A DNA stretch of 64,000 nucleotides from Pseudarthrobacter sp. fls2-241-R2A-127 (GTDB lineage Bacteria; Actinomycetota; Actinomycetes; Actinomycetales; Micrococcaceae): assembly GCF_030209355.1 (NCBI RefSeq), contig NZ_JARVSF010000008.1, forward strand, positions 390,854 through 454,853. The letters are read 5' to 3'. Each line of letters starts with the position of its first letter. Position 1 is the stretch's first letter. The translations under genes and the position numbers were made by a program. The notes under the pieces were generated by a model. The model ran no database searches and was not told the DNA's origin. It saw nothing but the letters and a program-made list of their open reading frames with translations. This document shows positions 16,414 through 25,430 of this stretch, piece after piece.

Positions 16414-17049
16414 ATGAAAAAGTTCATACCCTTTGGTGCAGCACTGGCAGGCATCGCCCTGTCGGCCGCCGCATGCTCCGCCCCAACCTCGGGCAGTGCC
16501 GTCTCCACCTCGTCCCCGGCTACCCAGCCTGCTCCGGCTGCCACGGCCTCCGCTCCCGCCCCGTCCGCGGGCTGGGGTCTTGCTGTCCAGGGCGGCGGTG
16601 ACCGGATCAAAGCCGCCGGACTGGATGTGCTCCGTGCAGAAGGCGCCGCAGAGCACTTCCACGCGCACTTGGATGTGCTCGTGGACGGGAAGCCTGTCAC
16701 CGTCCCGGCTGACATCGGCTTCAGCTTCAACTCCGCTGGCCAGCCCAACGGAATTTCGGCGCTGCACAGCCACGACGAAACGGGAATTATCCATATTGAA
16801 GCGCCCACCGCCGGCGTCACGTACACCCTCGGGCAGTTCCTCACGGAGTGGGGTGTCCTGGACGGCACCGATGCGAACCCCGGCACGGCGCATTCGGCCC
16901 AGGACGGCTGGAAGGTAGCCGTGAATGGCGTCCCTCACGACGGGAAAATTTCCGACGTGGTCCTGAAGGCCCACGACGAGATCGTACTCTTCCACGGCGC
17001 GGCACCGTCACCTCTGCCAGCCTCATTCACCTTCCCAAGCGGCTTGTAG
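16414..17049 (+). CDS. Secreted lipoprotein with HxH metal-site-like motifs, function unknown
   Basis: A 211-residue lipoprotein. The signal peptide MKKFIPFGAALAGIALSAAAC has lipobox SAAAC and lipidated Cys21. A Ser/Thr/Pro/Ala-rich linker of about 30 residues separates the anchor from a compact domain. That domain carries AEHFHAHLDVLVDGKPVTVP, then ALHSHDETGIIHIEAP and later HDEIVLFHG. The clustered histidines look like a metal or redox site, but I know no characterised family. ATG 16414 is preferred over the upstream frame start at 16276 because it begins the signal peptide. The gene has no obvious operon partner. Confidence 0.72.
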   Translation: MKKFIPFGAALAGIALSAAACSAPTSGSAVSTSSPATQPAPAATASAPAPSAGWGLAVQGGGDRIKAAGLDVLRAEGAAEHFHAHLDVLVDGKPVTVPADIGFSFNSAGQPNGISALHSHDETGIIHIEAPTAGVTYTLGQFLTEWGVLDGTDANPGTAHSAQDGWKVAVNGVPHDGKISDVVLKAHDEIVLFHGAAPSPLPASFTFPSGL

Positions 17050-17210
17050 GCGGTGGCCGGGAGGCTACTACGTACTGCGGCGGGCAGGTTACCCTCCACG
17101 TCGTCCTGCAGGGACACCGGTGAAATCTGCCAAGCGGACGGTGCTCCCGGGGTCTCGCTGCCCGATGGTGACTACTCCCCCGCACCGGGCACCATGCCTA
17201 AAATTGCCGC

Positions 17211-18179
17211 ATGATGTGTACTCGGCTCTACCGCCATGGACGGCTCGAACGCGAGGATCTCCGGTTGGAAGAACTGGACAACATCCTCAGCGAAGAGGGG
17301 GTCACGGTCTGGATCGACTACATGTCCCCTACAGCGGATGATCTGGCAGGTATTGAAAAAGCACTCGGATTGCACCGTCTTGCCGTCGAGGATGCCGTCC
17401 ATGAACACCAGCGACCCAAGCTGGACCGCTACCCCGGCCACCTCTTTCTGGCCGCCTACCACGCTGAGCTGGCCGGGGAGTCCAATGAGCTGAAGATCGC
17501 TGAGGTCAAGGCTTTCATCACTAAAAGAGCCCTGGTCACCGTGCACGGCCCGGAAATGGATCCCGGGCAGCTCACGGCGCACTGGGACGCCGAGCCGGAC
17601 CTTGCCGTGCACGGCACATCGTTTCTGCTCTGGGGCCTGCTTGATCTAATCGTGGACGGGCACTTCGATACCGTACAGGAACTGGATTCCCGAATTGATT
17701 CCCTCGAAGACGTCCTGTTTGTTGATCATGCCCCTGATCATGACCTCCAGCGCAGGTCGTTCGAGCTCAGAAAATCCCTCGTCCGGCTCCGCCGCGCGGT
17801 CCTGCCGATGCGGGAGGTCTTGAACACTCTTCTCCGCCGCGACCTGGAAGTCCTCGATCCCGAAATGCAGCCATTCCTGCAGGACGTCTATGACCACGTG
17901 CTGCGGGTCTCCGAATGGACGGAGTCTCTCCGCGACCTGGTCACCACCATTCTGGAAACACACATCAGCATCCAGGGCAACCGCATGAACCTGGTCATGA
18001 AGAAGGTCACCAGCTGGGCCGCCATTATCGCCGTCCCTACCGCCGTTACAGGGTTCTTCGGCCAAAATGTGCCGTTCCTGGGTTTCCAGTCCCCGCTTGG
18101 CCTCACCCTCTCCTTGACACTGATCATCGTTGCCTCTGCAGGGCTGTACCTGAGCTTTAAGAAGAAAGAGTGGATTTGA
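17211..18179 (+). CDS. CorA-family divalent cation transporter (GQN type)
   Basis: A 322-residue Mg2+/Co2+ channel-type transporter. A large N-terminal cytoplasmic domain precedes a long helix (residues about 150-275) and two C-terminal membrane helices. The pore loop reads TGFFGQNVP, that is GQN instead of the classical GMN; this variant is common in actinobacterial CorA-like proteins and can alter ion preference. The C-terminus KKKEWI is a typical positive tail. Two adjacent ATG codons at 17211 and 17214 could both serve as start. The decarboxylase-like gene follows after 23 bases and may be co-transcribed. Confidence 0.87.
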   Translation: MMCTRLYRHGRLEREDLRLEELDNILSEEGVTVWIDYMSPTADDLAGIEKALGLHRLAVEDAVHEHQRPKLDRYPGHLFLAAYHAELAGESNELKIAEVKAFITKRALVTVHGPEMDPGQLTAHWDAEPDLAVHGTSFLLWGLLDLIVDGHFDTVQELDSRIDSLEDVLFVDHAPDHDLQRRSFELRKSLVRLRRAVLPMREVLNTLLRRDLEVLDPEMQPFLQDVYDHVLRVSEWTESLRDLVTTILETHISIQGNRMNLVMKKVTSWAAIIAVPTAVTGFFGQNVPFLGFQSPLGLTLSLTLIIVASAGLYLSFKKKEWI

Positions 18180-18202
18180 ACAGCAGGAGTAGGCTCTGCA
18201 AC

Positions 18203-19459
18203 ATGACCGCTAAGAATTCATTCCACGGAATCTCGCGCCCAGGGGGCTGGCTGCCAGAACAGGACGAACTTGAAGACTGGCTTGCCGGTCATCGGGAACG
18301 AGTAGAAGCGCGCCCGGAAGATTCGCCACTGCATCCGGTGATCGTCGAATTCCAGGAATTGATCGCCAGCGATCCTGTGGTCCGCCTTTACATGACCGAG
18401 ATGATCGAACAGGTTCCGAAATCCAAACCGTACCGCAAACGGCACCTCACCAGCGTCGATCAAATGCTGCGGCTTATCAACGAAGTCCTGACAATGGCCC
18501 CGGAGTTCAGCGAAGGGGGAATGGTCACTACCCCATTGACGGCAATCCTAGACTGGACCATGGGAACCGAGGCCGGCTTCGCTGCCCACCGCGACCCCCG
18601 GATCGTCGCCATGTTCCGCAAGGTCCTGGACGCTTGGTGCACTTTTCTCACCAGTCCGGAGTCGCTGTACGTGCTGAACGATTCCCCGTCCGGATGGATG
18701 TCGGAGAAGGCCCAGCAGGCCGTCGGGATAAGTGACTACGAACATGATCCCCATGCCGAGCACTGGGGGTTCACGTCGTGGAACGACTTCTTCTCCCGTC
18801 GACTCACCTCGACGTCCAGGCCCGTTGCTGACGCAGACGACGACAAGGTCATCGTCAGTGCCTGCGAATCCACCCCCTACAAGATCAGCTCCGACGTACA
18901 ACGGCAGAGCCGGTTCTGGGTCAAGAACCAGCCATACTCCCTCGATGACCTGCTCGCCCGCGACGACTCAGTGGATGACTTCGTCGGCGGGACGGTCTAT
19001 CAGGCCTTCCTGAGCGCACTGAACTACCACCGGTGGCACGCACCTGTCGCAGGGACTATCGTGCGCGCCTACCTCAAGGACGGCACCTACTTTTCCGAGG
19101 CGGAGTCGGAGGGTGCCAATGCGGTCGACTCCAGATTCTCACAGGCCTACCTGGCCCACGTGGCCGCCCGGGCGATCATCCTGATCCAGGCCGACGACCC
19201 TGCGATCGGCCTGATGGCCTTCGTCCCCGTCGGCATGATCGAAGTCTCCTCGTGCGTCATCGACCCGGACATCGTGCCGGGACACCACGTGAAGAAAGGC
19301 GACGAACTGGGCTACTTCCAGTTCGGCGGCTCAACTGAATGCCTCATCTTCCGGCCCGGTGCCATCGACCAGTTCGCCCTGGAAGCAATACCGCAGCCCC
19401 AAAACCAAAACGCTCCCCTCGTACGGGTGAGATCGAAGCTGGCTACCGCAAAACGCTGA
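18203..19459 (+). CDS. Phosphatidylserine decarboxylase-like pyruvoyl enzyme (PsiD-type architecture)
   Basis: A 418-residue protein. Residues about 45-170 resemble the phosphatidylserine-decarboxylase-associated domain found in fungal tryptophan-decarboxylase-type enzymes (HPVIVEFQELIASDPVVRLY, then MTAILDW-like and GWMSEKA segments). Residues 190-400 form the decarboxylase core, with NYHRWHAPVAGTI at 274-286 and the self-cleavage site FGGSTECLIF, where Ser377 would become the pyruvoyl cofactor. No membrane segment or signal peptide is visible, unlike housekeeping Psd. It may decarboxylate an amino acid rather than phosphatidylserine; this is inference. ATG 18203 follows AGGAG at a long spacing; a GTG at 18170 is the alternative. 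Confidence 0.78.
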   Translation: MTAKNSFHGISRPGGWLPEQDELEDWLAGHRERVEARPEDSPLHPVIVEFQELIASDPVVRLYMTEMIEQVPKSKPYRKRHLTSVDQMLRLINEVLTMAPEFSEGGMVTTPLTAILDWTMGTEAGFAAHRDPRIVAMFRKVLDAWCTFLTSPESLYVLNDSPSGWMSEKAQQAVGISDYEHDPHAEHWGFTSWNDFFSRRLTSTSRPVADADDDKVIVSACESTPYKISSDVQRQSRFWVKNQPYSLDDLLARDDSVDDFVGGTVYQAFLSALNYHRWHAPVAGTIVRAYLKDGTYFSEAESEGANAVDSRFSQAYLAHVAARAIILIQADDPAIGLMAFVPVGMIEVSSCVIDPDIVPGHHVKKGDELGYFQFGGSTECLIFRPGAIDQFALEAIPQPQNQNAPLVRVRSKLATAKR

Positions 19460-19567
19460 AAGGCAAGTGCACAACCCTTTCATTCATTTGCCAGCCAGCG
19501 AGCACCGTGATCGGGGCGTCTATGCCGGTGCTCCACGTGCATGGTGCTCTTCGCCGCCTGACCTTGG

Positions 19568-22135
19568 CTATCCTTCGTGAGCATGGATGCCGGATGCTGT
19601 AAGGCCTACACCTTGCAGAACCGGGTGCAGGGTCCATCGCTCGAGTTCTTCAGCGTCCTGCTCGATGGTGGATGTTGTGACACGGAAGGTGTGGCTTTCC
19701 CCGGGAAGCAGGGAAATGCACTGTTCGGACACTGTGGCGCCGGGGTCCATGCGGTCCGCTTGCAAGACAAGGTCGCGGACAACAGTGTGGGCCGTGACCG
19801 TCACAGCCACCCCGTCGTGTGTCTTCACGGCTGAGGCGGCAACTCGCGCAGGTTCAGTGAGGCGGTCCTTGTCCTCGGCATGGAAATGAAGGATGCGGTC
19901 CCCGGGCCCTATCCCCTCGCCGCGGATGACGAGGACCTCGGTCAATGGGAAATCACTCCGGCCGACATCGTTTGGCAGGCTGATGTCCGCCGTGGCGCGT
20001 GCTTCGACGTCGAAATCGTAGAGATGGGATGCCATCACTTTCAGGCGTTGAGCGGTGACGTCCGTGGCGGCGTCCGTGCTGATCAACTCCAGGCTCAGTG
20101 TTCCCCTCCAAGGGTCAGCTGTGTCGTTCACCAGGACAACGACGAGCTCGCTGCCGCGCTGCTGGACCGTCGCCAGCCGTGGCCGGTACGCGTCCCTGAT
20201 GGCGTACCAGAGCGGCTTGAGCTGTCCATAGCCATCGACGGCGGCCCATGACGTGACGGGCCAGCAGTCGTTGAGTTGCCAGACGATGGACCCGGCGCAC
20301 ACGGGCGACCCGGCGCGGAAGTGTTCAATGCCGAACCGGACGGCGCGGGCCTGGTTGACCTGGGTCAGGAAGTGCCAGTCAACGAAATCCGCTGGGTCGG
20401 GCAGGTGCGCGGCAAGTCCGCGCTGCAGTTTCGTGGTCCCGTCCTGGGCCTTTTGGTGGTTGAGGAAGGCTGGGGCGTCGAGGTCCAGGTCGGCGGGCTC
20501 CAGTGTCCGGGCCAGGGTGGACCAGTTGGGCGGGCCCTGGAAACCGAATTCGGAAACGAACCTGGCGTTCCACTGTGCGTAGTCCAGGTAGTCTTCCTGG
20601 TTCCACACGTCCCAAATGTGCACGGTGCCGTGCTGTGGGTCGTTCGGGTGCAGTTCAGGGTTTCCCGAATAGGGACTACCGGGCCAATAAGGGCGGGTGG
20701 GATCCAGCCCGGCAATGAGGTCAGGCAGGAGTTCGGCGTAGTAACGCCATCCCCAGCCGCGCCCGTCCAGCTGGGCTTTCCAGTTCCAGTCCTCGTATCC
20801 CCAGATGCATTCATTGTTGCCGTTCCAGATTACGAGGCTTGGATGACTCATCAGCCGGACAACGTTGTCCCGGACCTCACCGGCGACCTCATCGTAGAGT
20901 AGACCGTCCTCGGGGTAGCCGGCGCAGGCGAAGAGGAAGTCCTGCCAGACGAGAATGCCCATCCGGTCGCACAGGTCGTAGAAGTCGTCTGACTCATACA
21001 CCCCACCGCCCCAGACCCGGAGGAGGTTCATATTCGCCCCAATGGCTTGGGAAATGCGCTCCCGCAGGCGGTCCTCAGTGATGCGGGACGGAAAGCAGTC
21101 ATCGGGGATCCAGTTGGCGCCTTTGACAAAGATGTCGATGCCATTCACGGCAAAGACAAAGGCGGTTCCGTTTTCGTCCCGGTCAGTCTTGAGTTCAAAG
21201 TCCCGGAAGCCGACGTCCTTGGACCAGGTGTCGAGGGTCTGGTGTCCCATCTGCAGGGAAACTGCAAGCCGGGAGAGAGGCTGAGCGCCCAAGTCGTGGG
21301 GCCACCACAATTCCACCTCGTCCAATTCGAGGACGACGGTAGCGGAGATTGAGTCCGGGATGATGGGGACGGTCCTCGTGGTCCCGTTCACGCCGACGGT
21401 CAGTGCGAGCTCGATAGGCAGCCCACTGTGAATGCCCGGGGCCCGGAGCAGATCGACGTTTACCTCGACCCGAGCGCTCCCGTGGGTGGGCGTGGTGCCG
21501 ACTTGGGCTGGCTTGACTCTGGTGGTGATGGACGGGCGGACCGACTGAAAGCGGGCAGTGGTGTACCGGCGGATGCTGACCGGTTTCCAGGGGCCGGCGG
21601 TGACCAGGTTTGGTCCCCAGTCCCACCCGAAGTTGCAAGCGGATTTGCGGACGTATTGGAAGGGTTCTGGATTTTCATTGGGCTGTTCCCCGGCCTCCGC
21701 GCGGACCAGCTCGGCATGGGCGCGAACGTCCTTGAATATCAGGGCCAGGGTATTGATGCCGGCTTTGACATGGTCAGTGATGTCGACGGTGTAGCTGCGG
21801 TGCTGATTGAAGGTGTGCGCCAGGTCCACGCCGTTGAGGCGGATGACGGCCACGGTGTCCAGTCCTTCGAAGCCCAGCTCGGTAGGGCGGTGCCTGGCCC
21901 CGTCGTGCTCGAAAGTAGTTGCGTACTCCCATTCGCTGCGGCCGATCCAGTGTTGGGTGTCCTCGTTTTGACCGGCGTACGGGTCGGGGATGAGCCCATG
22001 ATCCAGGAGTACGGTGTGAACAACCGAAGGTACGGACGCAGGGAGCCTCCAGGCGGCTGCTCCATCGGGAGCGTCATCGGCCGGGATCGTCGTGCGCAGC
22101 ACCCATCCGTCAGTGAGACGGGTCGTCTCAATCAT
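19568..22135 (-). CDS. GH2 beta-mannosidase
   Basis: An 855-residue cytoplasmic exo-beta-mannosidase. An N-terminal sugar-binding jelly roll contains the mannosidase hallmark NFGWDWGPNL (residues 168-177). Immunoglobulin-like domains and a TIM barrel follow, with RVWGGGVYESDDFYDLCD at 373-390, acid/base Glu442 in WNGNNE and nucleophile Glu529 in FVSEFGFQ. It removes terminal beta-linked mannose from oligosaccharides imported by the operon transporter. ATG 22135 is chosen because AAGG lies upstream and the residues match the family N-terminus; the frame is open to 22675 only as an overlap with the upstream gene. An exo-glucosaminidase is less likely. It is the last gene of the operon and converges with the decarboxylase-like gene. 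Confidence 0.87.
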   Translation of the reverse strand: MIETTRLTDGWVLRTTIPADDAPDGAAAWRLPASVPSVVHTVLLDHGLIPDPYAGQNEDTQHWIGRSEWEYATTFEHDGARHRPTELGFEGLDTVAVIRLNGVDLAHTFNQHRSYTVDITDHVKAGINTLALIFKDVRAHAELVRAEAGEQPNENPEPFQYVRKSACNFGWDWGPNLVTAGPWKPVSIRRYTTARFQSVRPSITTRVKPAQVGTTPTHGSARVEVNVDLLRAPGIHSGLPIELALTVGVNGTTRTVPIIPDSISATVVLELDEVELWWPHDLGAQPLSRLAVSLQMGHQTLDTWSKDVGFRDFELKTDRDENGTAFVFAVNGIDIFVKGANWIPDDCFPSRITEDRLRERISQAIGANMNLLRVWGGGVYESDDFYDLCDRMGILVWQDFLFACAGYPEDGLLYDEVAGEVRDNVVRLMSHPSLVIWNGNNECIWGYEDWNWKAQLDGRGWGWRYYAELLPDLIAGLDPTRPYWPGSPYSGNPELHPNDPQHGTVHIWDVWNQEDYLDYAQWNARFVSEFGFQGPPNWSTLARTLEPADLDLDAPAFLNHQKAQDGTTKLQRGLAAHLPDPADFVDWHFLTQVNQARAVRFGIEHFRAGSPVCAGSIVWQLNDCWPVTSWAAVDGYGQLKPLWYAIRDAYRPRLATVQQRGSELVVVLVNDTADPWRGTLSLELISTDAATDVTAQRLKVMASHLYDFDVEARATADISLPNDVGRSDFPLTEVLVIRGEGIGPGDRILHFHAEDKDRLTEPARVAASAVKTHDGVAVTVTAHTVVRDLVLQADRMDPGATVSEQCISLLPGESHTFRVTTSTIEQDAEELERWTLHPVLQGVGLTASGIHAHEG

Positions 22136-22176
22136 GATTTCTGCCTTATCTGGGGATGTTGGCGTGGTGGAGGGGA

Positions 22177-23244
22177 TTACTGGTTGCCGTCGGCACGGTA
22201 GAAGTACATCTCCCTGGACCCAGATGGGGCGTCCCACCCCTGGGCAAACATCCAGCTTCCGCTGAATTTGAGCAAGCCGCCCCACGCGAGGGAACCGCCC
22301 AGGTAGAGTGCCTTTTGGGTGAAAGGTGCGTTCGTGTCGTAGAGGGCCTGGGCTGCGGCGAATTGTCCATCGGCGTCGCCGTAGAAGAAGTCCAGGACCA
22401 GCTTGGATCCGTCGTCTTCGACGATGGCGCAGGCCACTTCGTGGAGGGAGCCGCCCAGCGGGCCGAGGTCCAGGTAGTCCTGGGGCTCGAACGTCCAGTT
22501 GACCATGTCCGTGGAACGGCCCACGTGAGTGGTGCCTCCGCATCCTTCGGACAGGTACATCAGGTAGTGTCCGCCGAGCTTGACCGCCTCGCCGCGGGCG
22601 TTGCGGGGGATAACAGCCCCTTTGGCCCAGTAGCGGGAGATCTCGTGCGGGACCGCAAGGCCGAGCTTTTCCCAATTGATGAGGTCATCGGAGACGGCCA
22701 AATTGATGTCACAGCCAACGTCCCCGAGGGGGTATACATCCGGGTCATCGCCGGTGGCTTGGTCCCCGTTCCGGTCGATGGTCCAGATCCCGTTGTAGAA
22801 CATGTAGTAGCGCCCGTTGGCCGCGTATATTTTTGGATCTTCGCAACCGAGGATTTCGTTGTCCTGCGTTGGGTAGATGACGGGGTTGGCGGAATTGTCC
22901 TGCCACCCTGCCTCCGAATCGTAGACTGCGACCCCGATCCGGCTGGAGATGGATTCCTTGCGCGGTGAGGCCCGGTAGAAAAGGTAGAGCCTGCCGTCTC
23001 GAACCATGAGAGACGGGTTGAAGATCGAATCTGAGGTCCAGCCGATTCCTGTCGGGTCGGCCCAGTCCGTCTCCTGCCGGAACGTCAGCGAGTCGTCCTT
23101 CTGGAAAGGTCCTACCACCCATTCGGGCCGGTCGGGATATTCGGCCGAGAACTGGTCTGTCGAGATGGTGTCGGTCAGCGGGTTGCTGAACGTGAGCGCT
23201 TTTTCATAAGTCTCGCGCAGTGCGGCTGTGGTGATCTTCTGCAT
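22177..23244 (-). CDS. GH130-like beta-propeller glycosidase/phosphorylase
   Basis: A 355-residue protein with no signal peptide and repeated propeller-blade signatures: IFNPSLMVRDGRLYLFYRA, CEDPKIYAANGRYYMFY (residues 134-150), GHYLMYLSEG and AWGGLLKFSGSWMFAQGW. The EDPK motif sits where GH130 enzymes carry their catalytic Asp. It may phosphorolyse or hydrolyse a beta-mannoside, working with the second GH130 and the GH2 enzyme of the operon. A GH43-like arabinan or xylan enzyme is the alternative, since both folds are five-bladed propellers. ATG 23244 begins the conserved protein; the frame runs upstream to 23721 only as a shadow of the next gene. Confidence 0.68.
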   Translation of the reverse strand: MQKITTAALRETYEKALTFSNPLTDTISTDQFSAEYPDRPEWVVGPFQKDDSLTFRQETDWADPTGIGWTSDSIFNPSLMVRDGRLYLFYRASPRKESISSRIGVAVYDSEAGWQDNSANPVIYPTQDNEILGCEDPKIYAANGRYYMFYNGIWTIDRNGDQATGDDPDVYPLGDVGCDINLAVSDDLINWEKLGLAVPHEISRYWAKGAVIPRNARGEAVKLGGHYLMYLSEGCGGTTHVGRSTDMVNWTFEPQDYLDLGPLGGSLHEVACAIVEDDGSKLVLDFFYGDADGQFAAAQALYDTNAPFTQKALYLGGSLAWGGLLKFSGSWMFAQGWDAPSGSREMYFYRADGNQ

Positions 23245-23266
23245 GGTGGCGTTGCCTGTCGTTGGG

Positions 23267-23296
23267 GCAGGCCCGGACGGGGATGGCCGGGCCTGC
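23267..23296 (-). other. Perfect 10-bp hairpin inside the mannoside operon
   Basis: Arms GCAGGCCCGG and CCGGGCCTGC around a 10-base loop lie in the 76-base gap between the secreted-protein gene and the GH130-like gene. There is no U-tract. It probably tunes the stability or read-through of the downstream message. Confidence 0.6.
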
Positions 23297-23320
23297 TGTG
23301 AAAGAAGGGTGGGGTGTTGG

Positions 23321-25396
23321 TCAGTTTTGGTCGATGGAAACCCAGGTGAAGCCCCCTGGCGCGACAGAGACGCGACCTGCGTGATCCGCGCCGTTCTGGT
23401 CTGCGGTCGGGGGCAGGGCGCGGCCGCTGGCATCGTAGGCCTGTTGGCTGAGGTGAAAGCCCTGTGGCACGTCAATCTTCCGGTCAACGCTTGTGCTGGC
23501 CGCGCTGATGAACAGCGTGCGCTCACCGGACAGGCCCGAAACGCTGACGGAGGAAATCTGTGGCTGCACCAGCACCCCGTCGATGGCGACGTTGCTGCCG
23601 GCCGTGGCGAGAACGCTGTCTCGATGGGCTGGCAGGGCCTTGTCGAGGGAAAGCGGGGAGAGCTTTCCGGGGGCCGCCGTGATGCCCTGCTCCCCTGCCC
23701 CGCCGTTGGCGGTGGTGCCAAGTACGGTGTCCCCGGAGGTCCAGGACGTTGTCCCGGCAGGGTTCGGGAGCTGGTTGACGATGGGGTAGATGTTCTGTGG
23801 CTGGTCGGCTGCCGGCACCGGAATCCGCAACGTACCGCCGGCGTTGAGGGCCACGTAGGCTCCCCCGGACCAGTTGGCCTCGCCGGTCCAGGCGGAGGCA
23901 GGTTTGACGACTTGGCCGCCGGTTACGGCCCCTGATTCGGCTTCAGCCACTTTGAGCCCGTCGGTCCCCACGGTGTGGTTGATGCCAAGGGCCTTGGCCT
24001 TGAGCTCCGGGTTGGCGTCCAGGGCCAGCCTGGAGAGCAGGGTGTGGATGGTGGACTCCGCCCCGGAGTTGGGATTGACGCGGCCGTCGGTTTCGATGCC
24101 GTCAATAGCGGTTCCGGTGGCCGGGTTGTAAGCGGGTTTGCCGCTGCGGTTGGCCCCGAAGTACCAGCCGGCGGTCACGGCTGCGACGTCGAGCAGGCCG
24201 GGTGCGTGGGCGGCCCGGGCTGTTGCGACGAGTCCTTCGACCCGGGAGTCCACTCCGTAGGCGATCTGTGCTTCGCCGGGGACCGGGCTCCAAGCATTGT
24301 CCGGACCGCCGGCGGCAAGCAGTTGGGGCGTGAACTGGGCGGAGTCCCGCACGGCAGCGGTCAGCAGGTCGGGACGGTTGAGGACGGGTGAGGCGCCCGC
24401 GACGGCGGCAGCGGTCATCCCGCCCCAGGCGTGCCACAGGGTCCGTGACTGGTTCCAGGGCAGGATTGCTCCGAAAGGCCATTGCCGCACGGAGCCGGAT
24501 GACATGGCAGCCACGCCTTCGGTGAGCTCCCGGAGAGCCGTCGCGGCGACTCCGTCGTCCGTGGCAGCCTGGGTGTAGGCGGTGAGTCCCAGCACTGCTT
24601 CGGCTGAGGCGTCGGCTCCGCCCGTGATGAGCCAGGCCGGCACCTTGTCACCGTCCGCGATGTCATAGGTTCCGTACTTGGCCAGGGACTGCTTGTTCAA
24701 GGACGCCACAGCGAGGTCAAGCCTCGCCTTCAAGAACGCTGCGAACTGTGGATCGGCTACTTTGAACGCCGCGTAGCCCTCCCCCAGGGCCCAAACGGTC
24801 CTCGCGAGCCAGTACGACTCTGCCGAGTCGCTGGGATCGGGCAGTTCGGCAGGCTTCGCGCTCGGTGTCAGTGACCCGTCCGGCTGTTGCCAGAGGACGA
24901 CGTTTCCGGCGTTCGGTCCGGAGGAGGTTTGCAGGTATGTCAGTTCGCGCAGCACCTCGAAGGCATGGTCCCGGCTGGTAGTGTCGCCGGTCTGCTGCCA
25001 GTGGCGAAGATAGACGACGGCGGTGCGGGCTATGTCGTCGGCGTTGAAGGCCCCCTGGGTCCAGTAGCCGGTGGCAGCGTCTTTGGTTCCGCCGCCGACC
25101 CGGGTGTAGCTGCCGTCGTCGTTCTTGTTGGCATAGGTCCACGGTGCCTGGGCGGTTGGGCGTTCGTCCAGCTGGTAAGTGGTGTGGCCGTCGACGGCGT
25201 GCAGCGGGACACTGTCCAGCAGGAAATTCAGGTGGGACAGGTTGGTCAGTGGTGCCTGCGTGCCGACGGTCGGGGGCGCGGACGGGGACGGTGGAGCCGC
25301 GCTTGCGGCTCCGGCCCCAGTCAGTAGGAGTGATACTGCTGCAAGAGACGCAACAGGGGCGTATCTGGAACGTTGGCGGGTGCTGGCACGGGTCAT
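23321..25396 (-). CDS. Secreted alpha-toroid protein of the mannoside operon, activity unknown
   Basis: A 691-residue exported protein. The N-terminus is a Sec signal (SRYAPVASLAAVSLLLTGAGAASA, cleavage about residue 33). Residues about 50-450 are helical with repeated aromatic motifs (ADDIARTAVVYLRHW, SYWLARTVWALGEGYAAF, TLWHAWGGM, GWYFGANRSGKPAYNP, NPNSGAESTIHTLL), as expected for an (alpha/alpha) toroid glycosidase or lyase. Residues 480-691 are beta-rich and resemble carbohydrate-binding or accessory sandwiches. I cannot assign a CAZy family. Context between GH130 genes and a mannosidase suggests the extracellular step on a mannose-containing polymer. It is the only clearly exported enzyme of the operon. 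Confidence 0.72.
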   Translation of the reverse strand: MTRASTRQRSRYAPVASLAAVSLLLTGAGAASAAPPSPSAPPTVGTQAPLTNLSHLNFLLDSVPLHAVDGHTTYQLDERPTAQAPWTYANKNDDGSYTRVGGGTKDAATGYWTQGAFNADDIARTAVVYLRHWQQTGDTTSRDHAFEVLRELTYLQTSSGPNAGNVVLWQQPDGSLTPSAKPAELPDPSDSAESYWLARTVWALGEGYAAFKVADPQFAAFLKARLDLAVASLNKQSLAKYGTYDIADGDKVPAWLITGGADASAEAVLGLTAYTQAATDDGVAATALRELTEGVAAMSSGSVRQWPFGAILPWNQSRTLWHAWGGMTAAAVAGASPVLNRPDLLTAAVRDSAQFTPQLLAAGGPDNAWSPVPGEAQIAYGVDSRVEGLVATARAAHAPGLLDVAAVTAGWYFGANRSGKPAYNPATGTAIDGIETDGRVNPNSGAESTIHTLLSRLALDANPELKAKALGINHTVGTDGLKVAEAESGAVTGGQVVKPASAWTGEANWSGGAYVALNAGGTLRIPVPAADQPQNIYPIVNQLPNPAGTTSWTSGDTVLGTTANGGAGEQGITAAPGKLSPLSLDKALPAHRDSVLATAGSNVAIDGVLVQPQISSVSVSGLSGERTLFISAASTSVDRKIDVPQGFHLSQQAYDASGRALPPTADQNGADHAGRVSVAPGGFTWVSIDQN

Positions 25397-25430
25397 CGTG
25401 GCTCCTGGAATCCGGGGAGGGGCTTGGTTT

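Noticed and set aside
18045..18075. Absence of the GMN motif considered as a broken CorA
   Set aside because: GQN in place of GMN is a common variant in actinobacterial CorA-like proteins and the rest of the protein is intact.
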